This document shows, piece by piece, positions 1 through 8,016 of a DNA stretch of 64,000 nucleotides. Position numbers and translations under genes: made by a program. The DNA is from AP-15 sp963712825 (lineage in GTDB: Bacteria > Pseudomonadota > Alphaproteobacteria > ATCC43930 > CGMCC-115725): assembly GCA_963712825.1 (NCBI GenBank), contig CAVQJP010000025.1, forward strand, positions 186,001 through 250,000, given 5' to 3'. Under the pieces are notes generated by a model, which saw only the letters and a list, made by a program, of their open reading frames with translations, made no database searches and had not been told where the DNA came from. Every line of letters begins with the position of its first letter. Position 1 is the first letter of the stretch.

Positions 1-948
1 GAAGACGGGTTTGTGCGCTCGGTCGGCCTCGGCTCCGATTTCGTCCGGGCGGCGTCGCTGGCGCTCGACACCAGCGGCAGCCATTGCGATCCCGATACCT
101 GCAGCGATCTCGAGCGGCTGCTGCGCGACACTCGCTTCGACCCGGCGCTGGTGCTCCGCGCCCGCAACCTGACGGCGCGGCTGATCGCCGGCGGGATCAC
201 CAAATACAATTTGCCGGAACGGAGGCTGCTGGAACGAGGGCTGGCAGGACGCGGACTGACCGAGGAGGAGCACGGGATGAAGCGGCCGGTCGCGCGCAGA
301 CCGCCTTTTGCCTTCCCACCCGGCCGGCGCCGGCTGCTGGTGCCGGGGCAGGTCGAGGACGACCTCTCGGTGCAGCTCGGCGGCGGCGGCATCCGCGGCA
401 ATCTCGCGTTGCTCGCCGAGGTGCGCGCCGCCAGTCCCGACGCGTTTATTCTCTACAAGCCGCACCCTGATGTCGAGGCGGGCCACCGCCGCGGCGCGAT
501 TCGATCCGCGCTCGCCGAAAAATTCGCCGATTGCGTGGTCGGCGGCTCGACCGCAGCCATTCTCGACGAGATCGACGAAGTGCACACCTTGACCTCGCTG
601 ACCGGGTTCGAAGCGTTGCTGCGGGGCCGCAAAGTCGTCGTCTACGGCCGCCCGTTCTATGCCGGCTGGGGGTTGACCAGCGACCGTCTCGCGGTCGCAC
701 GCGGGCGCCGTCTGACCATCGAGGAGCTGGTCGCCGGTGTGCTGATTCTCTATCCGCGCTACCTCGACCCGTTGACCCGTTTGCCTTGCGCGCCCGAGAT
801 TGCGATCGACCGGCTGGCCCGGCCGGAGCTGTGGCGGACGGGTCCGCTCGTAGCGGCGCGTCGGCTGCACGGCTTGGCCGCGCGCCGGTGGAACCGCCTC
901 TGCGGCAGCATGCCGCCGCCCGGTTCTGCGATTGTTGGGTTCTGGTAG
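1..948 (+). CDS. KpsC-like capsule polysaccharide glycosyltransferase, 3' part
   Basis: The reading frame is open from base 1, so the true start lies upstream. The first residues read EDGFVRSVGLGSDF, the conserved block of KpsC/LipB-type capsule proteins. Further on are KPHPDV and the hallmark VYGRPFYAGWGLT near residues 214-226. In characterised group 2 capsule systems KpsC adds beta-Kdo residues to the phosphatidylglycerol-linked anchor at the inner face of the cytoplasmic membrane. About 315 residues are visible and family members are usually about twice that, so only one of the two typical glycosyltransferase modules is seen here. It is followed by an SDR gene and an LTA-synthase-like gene on the same strand, consistent with a capsule locus extending left of the window. 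The family call is strong; the exact linkage made is inferred. Confidence 0.85.
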   Translation, partial: EDGFVRSVGLGSDFVRAASLALDTSGSHCDPDTCSDLERLLRDTRFDPALVLRARNLTARLIAGGITKYNLPERRLLERGLAGRGLTEEEHGMKRPVARRPPFAFPPGRRRLLVPGQVEDDLSVQLGGGGIRGNLALLAEVRAASPDAFILYKPHPDVEAGHRRGAIRSALAEKFADCVVGGSTAAILDEIDEVHTLTSLTGFEALLRGRKVVVYGRPFYAGWGLTSDRLAVARGRRLTIEELVAGVLILYPRYLDPLTRLPCAPEIAIDRLARPELWRTGPLVAARRLHGLAARRWNRLCGSMPPPGSAIVGFW

Positions 949-1145
949 AGCCCCTTGCGCGTCGTCGCCAATTGGCGCAGCGCCGGTTTTCGGGAGCGGG
1001 GATGCGCCGGCCGTTTTGTTGCGTAATCAACCCGTCGCCGGACCGGGTTCCGATTCCTTCAAATGCCGGCATTTCCAGTTTGCGGCTTTCCGGCCTGCGG
1101 TTTTCTGGCCTGCCGCTTTCCAGCCCGTCGCTTTAGTGTGTGGGG

Positions 1146-1931
1146 ATGCGCCAAGCCTTTCGCGCCGTAGTCATCACCGGTGCTTCGAGCGGGCTCGGCG
1201 CCGCTCTGGCCGAAGCTTATGCCGCGCCGCAGACGGTCTTGGGCCTGCTCGGGCGCGATCGGCATCGGCTGGGGGAAACCGCCGATGTCTGCGAGGCGCG
1301 GGGTGCCGGGGTGAGGATGGCGGCGATCGACGTGGCCGACGCGCCGGCGATGGCCGCATGGCTGGCCGAATTCGATCGCGACCACCCGGTCGAGCTGCTG
1401 GTCGCCAACGCCGGAACCTCGGCCGGTCCCGACGCCGACAGCCCGTCGGAAGGGGTCGAAACCGCGACCCGTCAGGTGCGCGTCAACCTGCTCGGTGCGA
1501 TCAACACGGTCGAGCCGCTGCTGCCCGCCTTCTGCCGGCGCGGGCGCGGGCGGGTCGCGGTCGTGGCTTCGATCGCGGCCTATCGCGGGCTGCCGAACAG
1601 CCCCGGCTATTGTGCGAGCAAGGCCGGGCTGCGCGCCTATGCCGAGGCGCTGCGGCCGCGGCTGGCCCCGCGCGGGGTCGGTGTGACGATCGTATGTCCC
1701 GGTTTTTTCAATTCGCCGATGACCGACCGTTGGGAGGGGTCGACCCCGTTCCTGCTCAGCACCGACGCTGCCGCGCGGGTCGTAAAGCGCGGCATCGACC
1801 GCGGCCGACGCCGCGTCGCCTTTCCGTGGCCGCTCGTGCTCGGGCTGCAGTTTTGCGACATCGCACCCGCCTTTGTCGGCGATGCAATTCTGCGCCGCTA
1901 CCATTTCCGCATCCGGTCGACCGGCGCATGA
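1146..1931 (+). CDS. SDR family NAD(P)-dependent oxidoreductase (capsule locus)
   Basis: Short-chain dehydrogenase of about 261 residues. The dinucleotide-binding TGASSGLG motif is at residues 11-18, NAG follows near residue 88, and the catalytic Ser and YCASKAG (Tyr-x-x-x-Lys) lie in the middle. The ATG at 1146 is preferred to a GTG two codons earlier because it sits directly before the Rossmann strand. The stop overlaps the start of the next gene in an ATGA arrangement at 1928-1931, implying translational coupling with the LTA-synthase-like protein. SDR genes of this kind occur in capsule loci beside KpsC, but the substrate cannot be told from the sequence. Confidence 0.85.
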   Translation: MRQAFRAVVITGASSGLGAALAEAYAAPQTVLGLLGRDRHRLGETADVCEARGAGVRMAAIDVADAPAMAAWLAEFDRDHPVELLVANAGTSAGPDADSPSEGVETATRQVRVNLLGAINTVEPLLPAFCRRGRGRVAVVASIAAYRGLPNSPGYCASKAGLRAYAEALRPRLAPRGVGVTIVCPGFFNSPMTDRWEGSTPFLLSTDAAARVVKRGIDRGRRRVAFPWPLVLGLQFCDIAPAFVGDAILRRYHFRIRSTGA

Positions 1932-3508
1932 CCGCCGCAATGCTTCGCCTCGCGGTCGCGGCGGCGGCGGCGGCAGCGGCCTGGCTCGTGCCGCGCCGCG
2001 TCGCCGGCGCACGGAGTGCTGCGGCCCCGGCAGTGCTTCTCGACGTCTTTCCGGTGCTGCTTGCCGCCGGCGTGCTGCTGCTGGCGACCGGGCGGCCGAT
2101 GTTCGCCGGGCTCGTGCTGCTGGCGCTGGGGAGCGGGCTTGCCCTCGCCGACATGGCCAAGCGCGAGGCGCTGCTCGAGCCGGTCGTCTTCTCCGATCTT
2201 TCGGAGCTGAAGCACGTCTTTACCCACCCCCACCTCTATTTGCCGTTCGCCGGACCGGGGCTGGTGATCGGCGGCGCCGCGGGGGCGATCGGGCTCGGCA
2301 TCGGGCTGCTGGTGTTCGAACCGCCGATTTGGCAGCCGGGTCCGCTGCCGGCCCTCGCCGTTCTGCTCGCCGCAATTGCGGTGTTCTGGACGCTCGCGCG
2401 CGAACCGGCGCTGGGCGTCGCCGCCGCCGCGCTGCGGCGCTTTCGGCCGGAGGGCGAGCCGTTCGCAGATGCGGCCCGGCTCGGCCCGTTTGCGGCGCTG
2501 CTCGTCTACGGGATCGTCGCCCGCGCCGAGCGCGCCGCCCGCCGCGCCGACAGCCCCCCGTTGCCGGCGCCGTCGCTGCGCCTCGGCGCTGCCGCGACCC
2601 CCGTCGTCGTCGTCCAGTGCGAATCCTTTTTCGACGCCCGGCGGATGTCGCCGCGCGTGCCCGCCGCGCTGCTGCGCGGCTTTGACGCTTGCCTCGAGCA
2701 GGGCGCCACCCATGGCCGGTTCGACGTCGGAGCCTGGGGCGCCAACACGATGCGGGCCGAGTTCGCGGTGCTGACCGGCATTTCCGAAGATCGGCTCGGC
2801 TTCGACCGGTTCAACCCGTACCATGCGTTCGCCCGCACCCCGCTCCACTCGCTGGCGTCGCGGCTGCGCGCCGAAGGTTATCGCACGCTGTGCCTGCATC
2901 CGTTCGACCGCAGCTTTTTTCGCCGCGACCTGACCCTGCCGGCGCTGGGTTTCGAAAGTTTTCTCGGGCGCGAGACTCTCGGCGGCTCGCGTCGTCCGCC
3001 CTACCGGTCCGATCCCGACCTCGCCCGCCAGGTTGTGAAAGCGCTCGACGCCGCCGGACCGCGCACCTTCATCTTTGTGATCACGATGGGCAATCACGGC
3101 CCATGGCAGGAAGCCGGGGCCCCGATCGCTCCGGGCTTGCGGGGCCTCTTCGATCCCGCCGAGGTGCCGGAAGGCGGTCCTTTGCTGCGCTATCTCGACG
3201 GGCTGGCGGGCTCGGACGAGATGCTGGCGATCCTGCTTGACGAGCTGGGACCGCGCCGCCGCGACGCGCTCTTTGGCTTTTACGGCGACCACCTGCCGAG
3301 CCTGCCGCGAGCCTTCGCCCATTTCGGCTTTGACGACCGGGCGAGCGACTACGTGCTGGTGGACGGCGCCGCGGCATGCGCGCAGCGGTTCGATCTGCCG
3401 GCACATCGGCTGCCGCTGTTGATCTTCGACCGGCTGCGGCAGAGGGGTGCTGTCGAATGCCCGCGGGCGGCTGCGGCTGCTGCGTGGCTTGACACGGCCG
3501 GGGAGTAG
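1928..3508 (+). CDS. LTA-synthase-like membrane sulfatase-fold phosphotransferase
   Basis: Protein of 526 residues starting at the ATG that overlaps the SDR stop. The N-terminal third holds several hydrophobic membrane segments; the C-terminal half is a periplasmic alkaline-phosphatase/sulfatase-fold domain. The catalytic threonine is T274 in the GANTMRAEF block. Downstream metal-binding motifs include ITMGNHGPW and FGFYGDHLPSLP. Relatives are lipoteichoic acid synthases, OpgB-type glycerol-phosphate transferases and phosphoethanolamine transferases. Coupling to the SDR and KpsC-like genes suggests that it decorates or builds a phosphate-containing capsule polymer; this is inference. A much longer reading frame begins at 932, but it runs antiparallel in meaning to the SDR gene and is not used. 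Confidence 0.83.
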   Translation: MTAAMLRLAVAAAAAAAAWLVPRRVAGARSAAAPAVLLDVFPVLLAAGVLLLATGRPMFAGLVLLALGSGLALADMAKREALLEPVVFSDLSELKHVFTHPHLYLPFAGPGLVIGGAAGAIGLGIGLLVFEPPIWQPGPLPALAVLLAAIAVFWTLAREPALGVAAAALRRFRPEGEPFADAARLGPFAALLVYGIVARAERAARRADSPPLPAPSLRLGAAATPVVVVQCESFFDARRMSPRVPAALLRGFDACLEQGATHGRFDVGAWGANTMRAEFAVLTGISEDRLGFDRFNPYHAFARTPLHSLASRLRAEGYRTLCLHPFDRSFFRRDLTLPALGFESFLGRETLGGSRRPPYRSDPDLARQVVKALDAAGPRTFIFVITMGNHGPWQEAGAPIAPGLRGLFDPAEVPEGGPLLRYLDGLAGSDEMLAILLDELGPRRRDALFGFYGDHLPSLPRAFAHFGFDDRASDYVLVDGAAACAQRFDLPAHRLPLLIFDRLRQRGAVECPRAAAAAAWLDTAGE

Positions 3509-3569
3509 CGCCGAACATCCGGCGATTCGCGCCGGCGAGGCGGCGGGGCGCCGGCTGGAGACGCGAGGG

Positions 3570-4316
3570 ATGGAGCTTGAAGGACGCCGCGTAATCGTCA
3601 CCGGAGGCGCTTCCGGCATCGGCCGGGCGACAGCGCTATTGTTGGCGCGCGCCGGCGCCAGAGTCTTTATCGGCGACATCGACGAGAAGGCGGGCCGCGA
3701 CGCGGCGGCCGAAGCCGTCGCCGCCGGCTCGGCGGTCGACTTCCTGCCGTTGGATCTGGCTGACAAAGCGGCGGTCGACGAGTTTGTGGATCAGGTCCAC
3801 GCGCGCGCCGCGCCGCTCGACGGTCTCGTCAACGCCGCCGGCTGGGACATGATCCAGCCCTTTCTCGACAACCCGCCCGAGATGTGGGACCGGGTCGTCG
3901 CGATCAATCTGATGGGCGCGATCCGGTTGACCCGCGGGGTCCTGCCGCCGATGGTCGAGGCGCGCGCCGGCAAGATCGTCAACATCGCGAGCGATGCCGG
4001 GCGCGTCGGCAGCATGGGCGAAACCGTCTACGCCGCTGCCAAGGGCGGTCTGATCGCGTTTACCAAGTCGCTCGCCCGCGAGATGGCGCGCTATACGATC
4101 AACGTCAATTGCGTTTCTCCCGGCCCGACCGACACGCCGCTGTTTCAACGCCAGCCGGAGCGGATCAAGGAAGCGCTGACCCGCGCGATCCCGTTTCGCC
4201 GCATCGCCCAGCCGGTCGAAATCGCGCAAGCGGTTCTTTTTTTCCTCAGTGATCGCGCCAATTACATTACCGGCCAGGTGTTGAGCGTCAGCGGTGGGCT
4301 GACAATGGCCGATTGA
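3570..4316 (+). CDS. SDR family oxidoreductase, 2-hydroxycyclohexanecarboxyl-CoA dehydrogenase-like
   Basis: Classical SDR of 248 residues. It opens MELEGRRVIVTGGASGIG, so the nucleotide-binding glycine motif is at residues 11-18. NAAG follows, then the active-site IASD and YAAAKGG motifs and the VNCVSPGPTDTPL segment. The start is the ATG at 3570 after a purine-rich stretch (gagacgcgaggg); the frame runs further upstream but overlaps the previous gene. The best family resemblance is to BadH-like 3-hydroxyacyl-CoA dehydrogenases of alicyclic acid degradation, though FabG-like proteins look similar. No acyl-CoA pathway genes flank it, so the substrate is unresolved. Confidence 0.82.
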   Translation: MELEGRRVIVTGGASGIGRATALLLARAGARVFIGDIDEKAGRDAAAEAVAAGSAVDFLPLDLADKAAVDEFVDQVHARAAPLDGLVNAAGWDMIQPFLDNPPEMWDRVVAINLMGAIRLTRGVLPPMVEARAGKIVNIASDAGRVGSMGETVYAAAKGGLIAFTKSLAREMARYTINVNCVSPGPTDTPLFQRQPERIKEALTRAIPFRRIAQPVEIAQAVLFFLSDRANYITGQVLSVSGGLTMAD

Positions 4317-4337
4317 CACGTAAAGGAGAGAGCGAGA

Positions 4338-4610
4338 ATGCATCGGTATCGAGCGGCGAGCCTCGCCGTCGCATTGACTATCGCCTTTACCGGGACGGCT
4401 TTCGCCCAGGCCATGCCGACCGACAATCCGGCGGCGGCGGCGAACGTCAAGCAAAGCGAGCAGTATTCGGCGGCGCTGCGCAGCAATCCTGCGTTTCGCA
4501 AGAGGCGCGAGGCGATCGAATGCGGCCCGATCGCAGATCCCCAACTGCGCCAAAGCTGCATCAACTCGTTCGAAGCGTATGCTTCGGGGCCCCAGAAGAG
4601 CGGACGCTAA
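4338..4610 (+). CDS. small secreted protein, unknown function
   Basis: A 90-residue protein with a clear Sec signal peptide: basic MHRYR start, hydrophobic core, and a likely cleavage after AFA at residue 23. The mature part is polar and contains two cysteines (IECGPI and QSCINS) that could form a disulfide. A ribosome-binding site (aaaggagag) lies about 8 bases before the ATG. It sits between the SDR gene and the DUF427 gene on the same strand with short spacers. I do not recognise the family; similar Cys-containing periplasmic proteins are common in alphaproteobacteria as hypotheticals. Confidence 0.7.
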   Translation: MHRYRAASLAVALTIAFTGTAFAQAMPTDNPAAAANVKQSEQYSAALRSNPAFRKRREAIECGPIADPQLRQSCINSFEAYASGPQKSGR

Positions 4611-4635
4611 CCCTAACACTGCGTAGGAGGTCGAC

Positions 4636-5025
4636 ATGCCGAACCCGGCACCCGGATTTGTCAGCCGTCCCGATCACCGCGTCGATCTTGTGCCGGAACA
4701 GCGGCATGTCCGGGTCGTCTTTGGCGGGGTGACGATCGCCGACAGCACCGCTGCCCTTCGCGTCGAAGAGACCGGCCATGACCCGGCCTATTATCTTCCG
4801 GAAAAGGACGTGCAGCTCGGTTTGATGCACCCGACGGAGCATCACAGCCGCTGCCCCTACAAGGGCGAAGCTTCGTACTGGACGATCGAGGTTCCCGATG
4901 GCGGCAGCACGCGGCGCGCCGAAAACGCGGTCTGGGGTTATCCGACCCCCTATGACGAGGTCGCGGGGCTCGCCGGCTACTACGCGTTCTACCCGAGCCG
5001 CGTCGATGCGATCACGGTCGAGTAG
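4636..5025 (+). CDS. DUF427 domain-containing protein
   Basis: A 129-residue single-domain protein matching the DUF427 pattern: VRVVFGGVTIADS strand, EETGHDPAYYLP, then HHSRCPYKGEASYW, and the terminal YYAFYPSRVD. DUF427 is a small beta-rich fold whose biochemical role is not established. The gene is preceded by a good Shine-Dalgarno (taggagg at 4624-4630) and is followed nine bases later by the gamma-glutamyltransferase gene, so they are probably cotranscribed. Length is normal for the family. Confidence 0.85.
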   Translation: MPNPAPGFVSRPDHRVDLVPEQRHVRVVFGGVTIADSTAALRVEETGHDPAYYLPEKDVQLGLMHPTEHHSRCPYKGEASYWTIEVPDGGSTRRAENAVWGYPTPYDEVAGLAGYYAFYPSRVDAITVE

Positions 5026-5034
5026 CGTCGGGCG

Positions 5035-6590
5035 ATGCACCTGACCCAGAACTGGGAGATCCGCAAGCCCGGCGCCTCCTCAACGCGCGGCATTGTCGTC
5101 TCGCAAAGCCGCACCGCCGCAGCGGTCGGCGCCGACATCCTGGCGGCGGGCGGGACCGCGGTCGATGCTGCGGTGGCGACGGCGCTGGCGCTCTCGGCGC
5201 TCGAGCCGTGGAACAGCGGGCTTGGCGGCATTGGGTTCATGGTCGTGCATCGCGCCGGCGCCGACCGTGCCGAAGCGGTCGATTTTGGTCCGGTGGCGCC
5301 GCGCGGTCTCGACCCGGCGGCCTTTCCGTTGACCGGCGGCACCAAGACCGAGCTGTTCACCTGGCCGCAGGTTGAGGGCGACCGCAACATCCACGGCCCG
5401 CTCGCCTTTGCCGTGCCGAGTGCTGCGCGCGGCTATGCGGCGGCGGTCGAGCGTTTCGGGCGGATGCCTTGGCGCGAGCTGGCGGCGCCGGCCGCCGCGC
5501 TTGCGCGCAAGGGGCTGCCGGTCGACTGGTTTACGACGGTCAAGGTCGCCGCTGCGGCGGCCGAGTTGCGGCTCTATGACGAGAGCCGGCGGGTGTGGCT
5601 GCCGGACGGCTTGCCGCCGGTCTGCCCGCCCGAGCGCGACCATTTGAATTTGCCGCTCGGCCGGCTCGCCGACACATTGGATCGCCTCGCTGCCGCCGGC
5701 CCCGACGATTTTACACCGGCGACATCGCCCGTTCGATTGCCGCCGATGTCGGCGCCGCAGGTGGTGCCTTGTCGGCCGCGGACCTCGCGCAATGCCGAGC
5801 GCGGGTCATGCCGGCGCTGGCAATCCCCTATCGCGGCGTTGTCCTGCAGTCGGCGCCGGGGATGACGGCCGGGCCGACCCTCGCCTTTGCCGTCGAGCGG
5901 CTGGCCCGCCGGCGGTACGCGGCGATGCCCGACGCCGCCTATTTCGAGGCGCTGATCGAGGCCTTGACCGCAGCCTATGCCGACCGGCTCGAACACGCGG
6001 GCGATGTCGAGAGCGTGGCGCCGACCTCGACCACCCATATCACCGCGATCGACCGCGAAGGGACGATCGCGGCGCTGACCACGACCCTGCTGTCGAGCTT
6101 TGGCAGCCGCTACGTGTTGCCCGGCACCGGCATCCTGATGAACAACGGGGTCATGTGGTTCGACCCGCGCCCCGGCCGGCCGAATTCGCTCGCCCCGGGA
6201 AAGCGCGCGCTGACCAACATGTGCCCGGTCGTGGCGATGCGCGACGGAAGGGCGTGGTTCGGGGTCGGCGCCTCGGGCGGACGGCGCATCCTCGCCGCAG
6301 TCTTGCAGATGGCGAGCTTCGCGGTCGATTTCGGCATGGACCCGGCCGCGGCGGCGCATCATCCGCGCATCGACGCGAGCGGCGGCGACCGGATCGGCAT
6401 CGACCGCCGGATGCCGGCCGCGATCGCCGAAGCACTGCTCGCCAGGCCCGGTGCCGCCCTGGGCGAGCACGGCACCTTCCCGACCCGGTTTGCCTGCCCG
6501 AACATGGTATTGCGCGGCGCCGACGGTCTCAACCACGGCATCTCCGACGTCATGTCCCCCTGGTCAGGGGCGGTCGCCGAACCCGATTAG
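5035..6590 (+). pseudogene. gamma-glutamyltransferase family protein, single frameshift
   Basis: The N-terminal part (5035 to about 5710) starts MHLTQNWEIRKPGASSTRG and carries the GG(T)AVDAAVA block of gamma-glutamyltransferases. The continuation (about 5711 to 6590) is one frame over and holds RFYTGDIA, the catalytic-threonine region TSTTHITAIDREG, and the C-terminal MSPWSG. The two frames meet at a TTTT run at 5709-5712; restoring one T gives the family-typical DDFYTGDIA, so the break is a one-base deletion. Everything else looks intact, so it is either a young pseudogene or a homopolymer error. The family cleaves gamma-glutamyl bonds or acts as an acylase after autoprocessing at the threonine. 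A second family member lies at 47336-49144. Confidence 0.82.
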
Positions 6591-6666
6591 GACTGGCGGT
6601 TATTGGGAGCCGGCGCAGCGGAGCCCGCAATCCATCCCGATCATCGTTCAGTGTGTCCGGAAGTTT

Positions 6667-6807
6667 GTCATTCCGGGGCGGCGCGCAGCGGCGAGCCCGG
6701 AACCCATGCACACCGCACTCGACCATGAATAAATCGGCGTTCGCGCGTTCTTGTCGCTTTACGTGTTCATGGGTTGCGGGCTCCGGCTGCGCCGGCCTCG
6801 GAATGAC
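6667..6807. repeat. 141-bp palindromic intergenic repeat, copy 1
   Basis: Imperfect palindrome whose arms (about 42 bases each, 6667-6708 and 6766-6807) begin gtcattcc and end ggaatgac, with a loop of about 57 bases. The reverse complement of the right arm matches the left arm at nearly all positions. A second copy in the same orientation lies at 7118-7258, on the other side of the GIY-YIG gene. The intervening 6591-6666 shows nothing else. Confidence 0.8.
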
Positions 6808-6824
6808 CGGGGAGGTGCCGGCGA

Positions 6825-7109
6825 ATGTCGTTCCATGCTTATCTGCTGGCCAGCCGCAGGTATGGGACGCTTTACCTCGGCATCACGAGCAACCTCGCGC
6901 GCCGCGTCCACCAGCACAAGACCAAAGCGGCATCGGGCTTCACGGCGCAATATAACGTGGATCGCCTCGTTTGGTTCGAGACCTGGGACGACCCGACAGC
7001 TGCCATTACCCGCAAAAAGGCGCTCAAAAAGTGGCGAAGGGATTGGAAGATCCGTCTGATCGAGGAGCAGAACCCGGAATGGCGGGATCTGTTCCCGATC
7101 CATCATTAG
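6825..7109 (+). CDS. GIY-YIG nuclease family protein
   Basis: A 94-residue protein consisting only of the GIY-YIG fold. It has YLLASRRYGTLYLGITSNL (the GIY-YIG core, here with variant Y-x-L-L ... Y-L-G), the conserved arginine in RRVHQHK, and the downstream glutamate of KALKKWRRDWK-type proteins. This is the size of the YhbQ/UPF0213-like stand-alone family, whose physiological role is unclear. The ribosome-binding site ggggagg begins just 3' of the upstream palindrome, and the stop is only 8 bases from the downstream palindrome. The gene is therefore framed by two direct copies of a 141-bp repeat, suggesting a repeat-borne or repeat-associated mobile unit. Confidence 0.85.
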   Translation: MSFHAYLLASRRYGTLYLGITSNLARRVHQHKTKAASGFTAQYNVDRLVWFETWDDPTAAITRKKALKKWRRDWKIRLIEEQNPEWRDLFPIHH

Positions 7110-7117
7110 CTGAGTGT

Positions 7118-7258
7118 GTCATTCCGTGGCGGCGCGCAGCGGCGAGCCCGGAACCCATGCACATCAGCCTCGACCGTGAGCGAGTCGGCGTCGACGCGTT
7201 CTTGTCGCTTTACGTGTTCATAGGTTCCGGGCTCCGGCTGCGCCGGCCCCGGAATGAT
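7118..7258. repeat. 141-bp palindromic intergenic repeat, copy 2
   Basis: Direct repeat of the element at 6667-6807, same orientation and same length, with most substitutions in the loop. The arms are again mutually complementary (left arm from 7118, right arm to 7258). It ends 11 bases before the stop codon of the convergent 2OG-oxygenase gene, so in RNA it could fold into a long hairpin between the two genes. Confidence 0.8.
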
Positions 7259-7269
7259 CCGAGACATCA

Positions 7270-8016
7270 TCAGGCGGCGTCGTGGAAGATGATGCCGAGC
7301 GTGCAGCGCTCGCCTGACCGCACCCGGCTGACGCCGTGGCGCATGGTCACGCGAAACGAGCCGCGCGTCCCCTCGACCGGGCGGTGATGCACCGGAAAGA
7401 TCACGGCCTCGCCCTGCCGCAGCGGAACGACCTCGCCGCGCGACTGCACCCGCGGCCGCTGCTCGACCAGCAGGAACTCGCCGCCGGCAAACCCGCTCTG
7501 CGGGTCGCTCAGCAGCGCCGTCAACTGGAACGGGAAGACGAGCGGGCCGTAGAGATCCTGGTGCAGCCGGTTGTAGTCGCCGGGTCCGTATTTCAGCATC
7601 AGCGGGGTCGGCCGCTCCTGGCCGGCGCGATGGCATTCGGCGAGATAGTCGTCGAGGGTCGGCGGAAATAGTCCCGGCTCGCCCAGTCGCTCGCGCCAAT
7701 CGGCGGCGATCGGTACGAGGCGGGGATAGATCGCGCGGCGCAGCGCTTCGACGATCGCCGGCAACGGGTAGCGGAAATATTGGTACTCGCCGCTGCCATA
7801 GGCGTGGCGCTGCATGACGATGCGGCGGCGAAACGCGCCCGTATCCTCGTAAAGCGCGGTCAGCGAGCGGCATTCCTCGGCATCGAGCAAGGGCAGGGTG
7901 GCGTAGCCCTGCTCGTCGAGCGCCGCCGCCACCGCCCGCCAGTCGATGGCGGCGACCCGTTCGGCCGCCGCCAACGGCGGCCTCGTCGCCGCCACCGTCT
8001 CCTCAGGCGGCCGCAT
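7270..8016 (-). CDS. 2OG-Fe(II) oxygenase (COG3826-like), ada partner
   Basis: A 248-residue protein with a jelly-roll dioxygenase core. Iron ligands are H152 and D154 in RLHQDLYG and H227 in TMRHGVS; the 2-oxoglutarate-binding arginine is probably R237. The ATG at 8016 lies 14 bases inside the end of ada (stop at 8003-8005), so the two genes overlap and are cotranscribed. The frame is open to 8130, but that part reads through ada. Proteins of this family are usually annotated as proline hydroxylase-like without experimental support. Its position directly behind ada suggests a role in alkylation damage, analogous to AlkB, but the sequence is not an evident AlkB orthologue. Confidence 0.8.
   Translation of the reverse strand: MRPPEETVAATRPPLAAAERVAAIDWRAVAAALDEQGYATLPLLDAEECRSLTALYEDTGAFRRRIVMQRHAYGSGEYQYFRYPLPAIVEALRRAIYPRLVPIAADWRERLGEPGLFPPTLDDYLAECHRAGQERPTPLMLKYGPGDYNRLHQDLYGPLVFPFQLTALLSDPQSGFAGGEFLLVEQRPRVQSRGEVVPLRQGEAVIFPVHHRPVEGTRGSFRVTMRHGVSRVRSGERCTLGIIFHDAA

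Noticed and set aside
1898..3766. 622-residue minus-strand open frame over the LTA-synthase-like gene
   Set aside because: Antisense shadow; the plus-strand protein has clear catalytic motifs.
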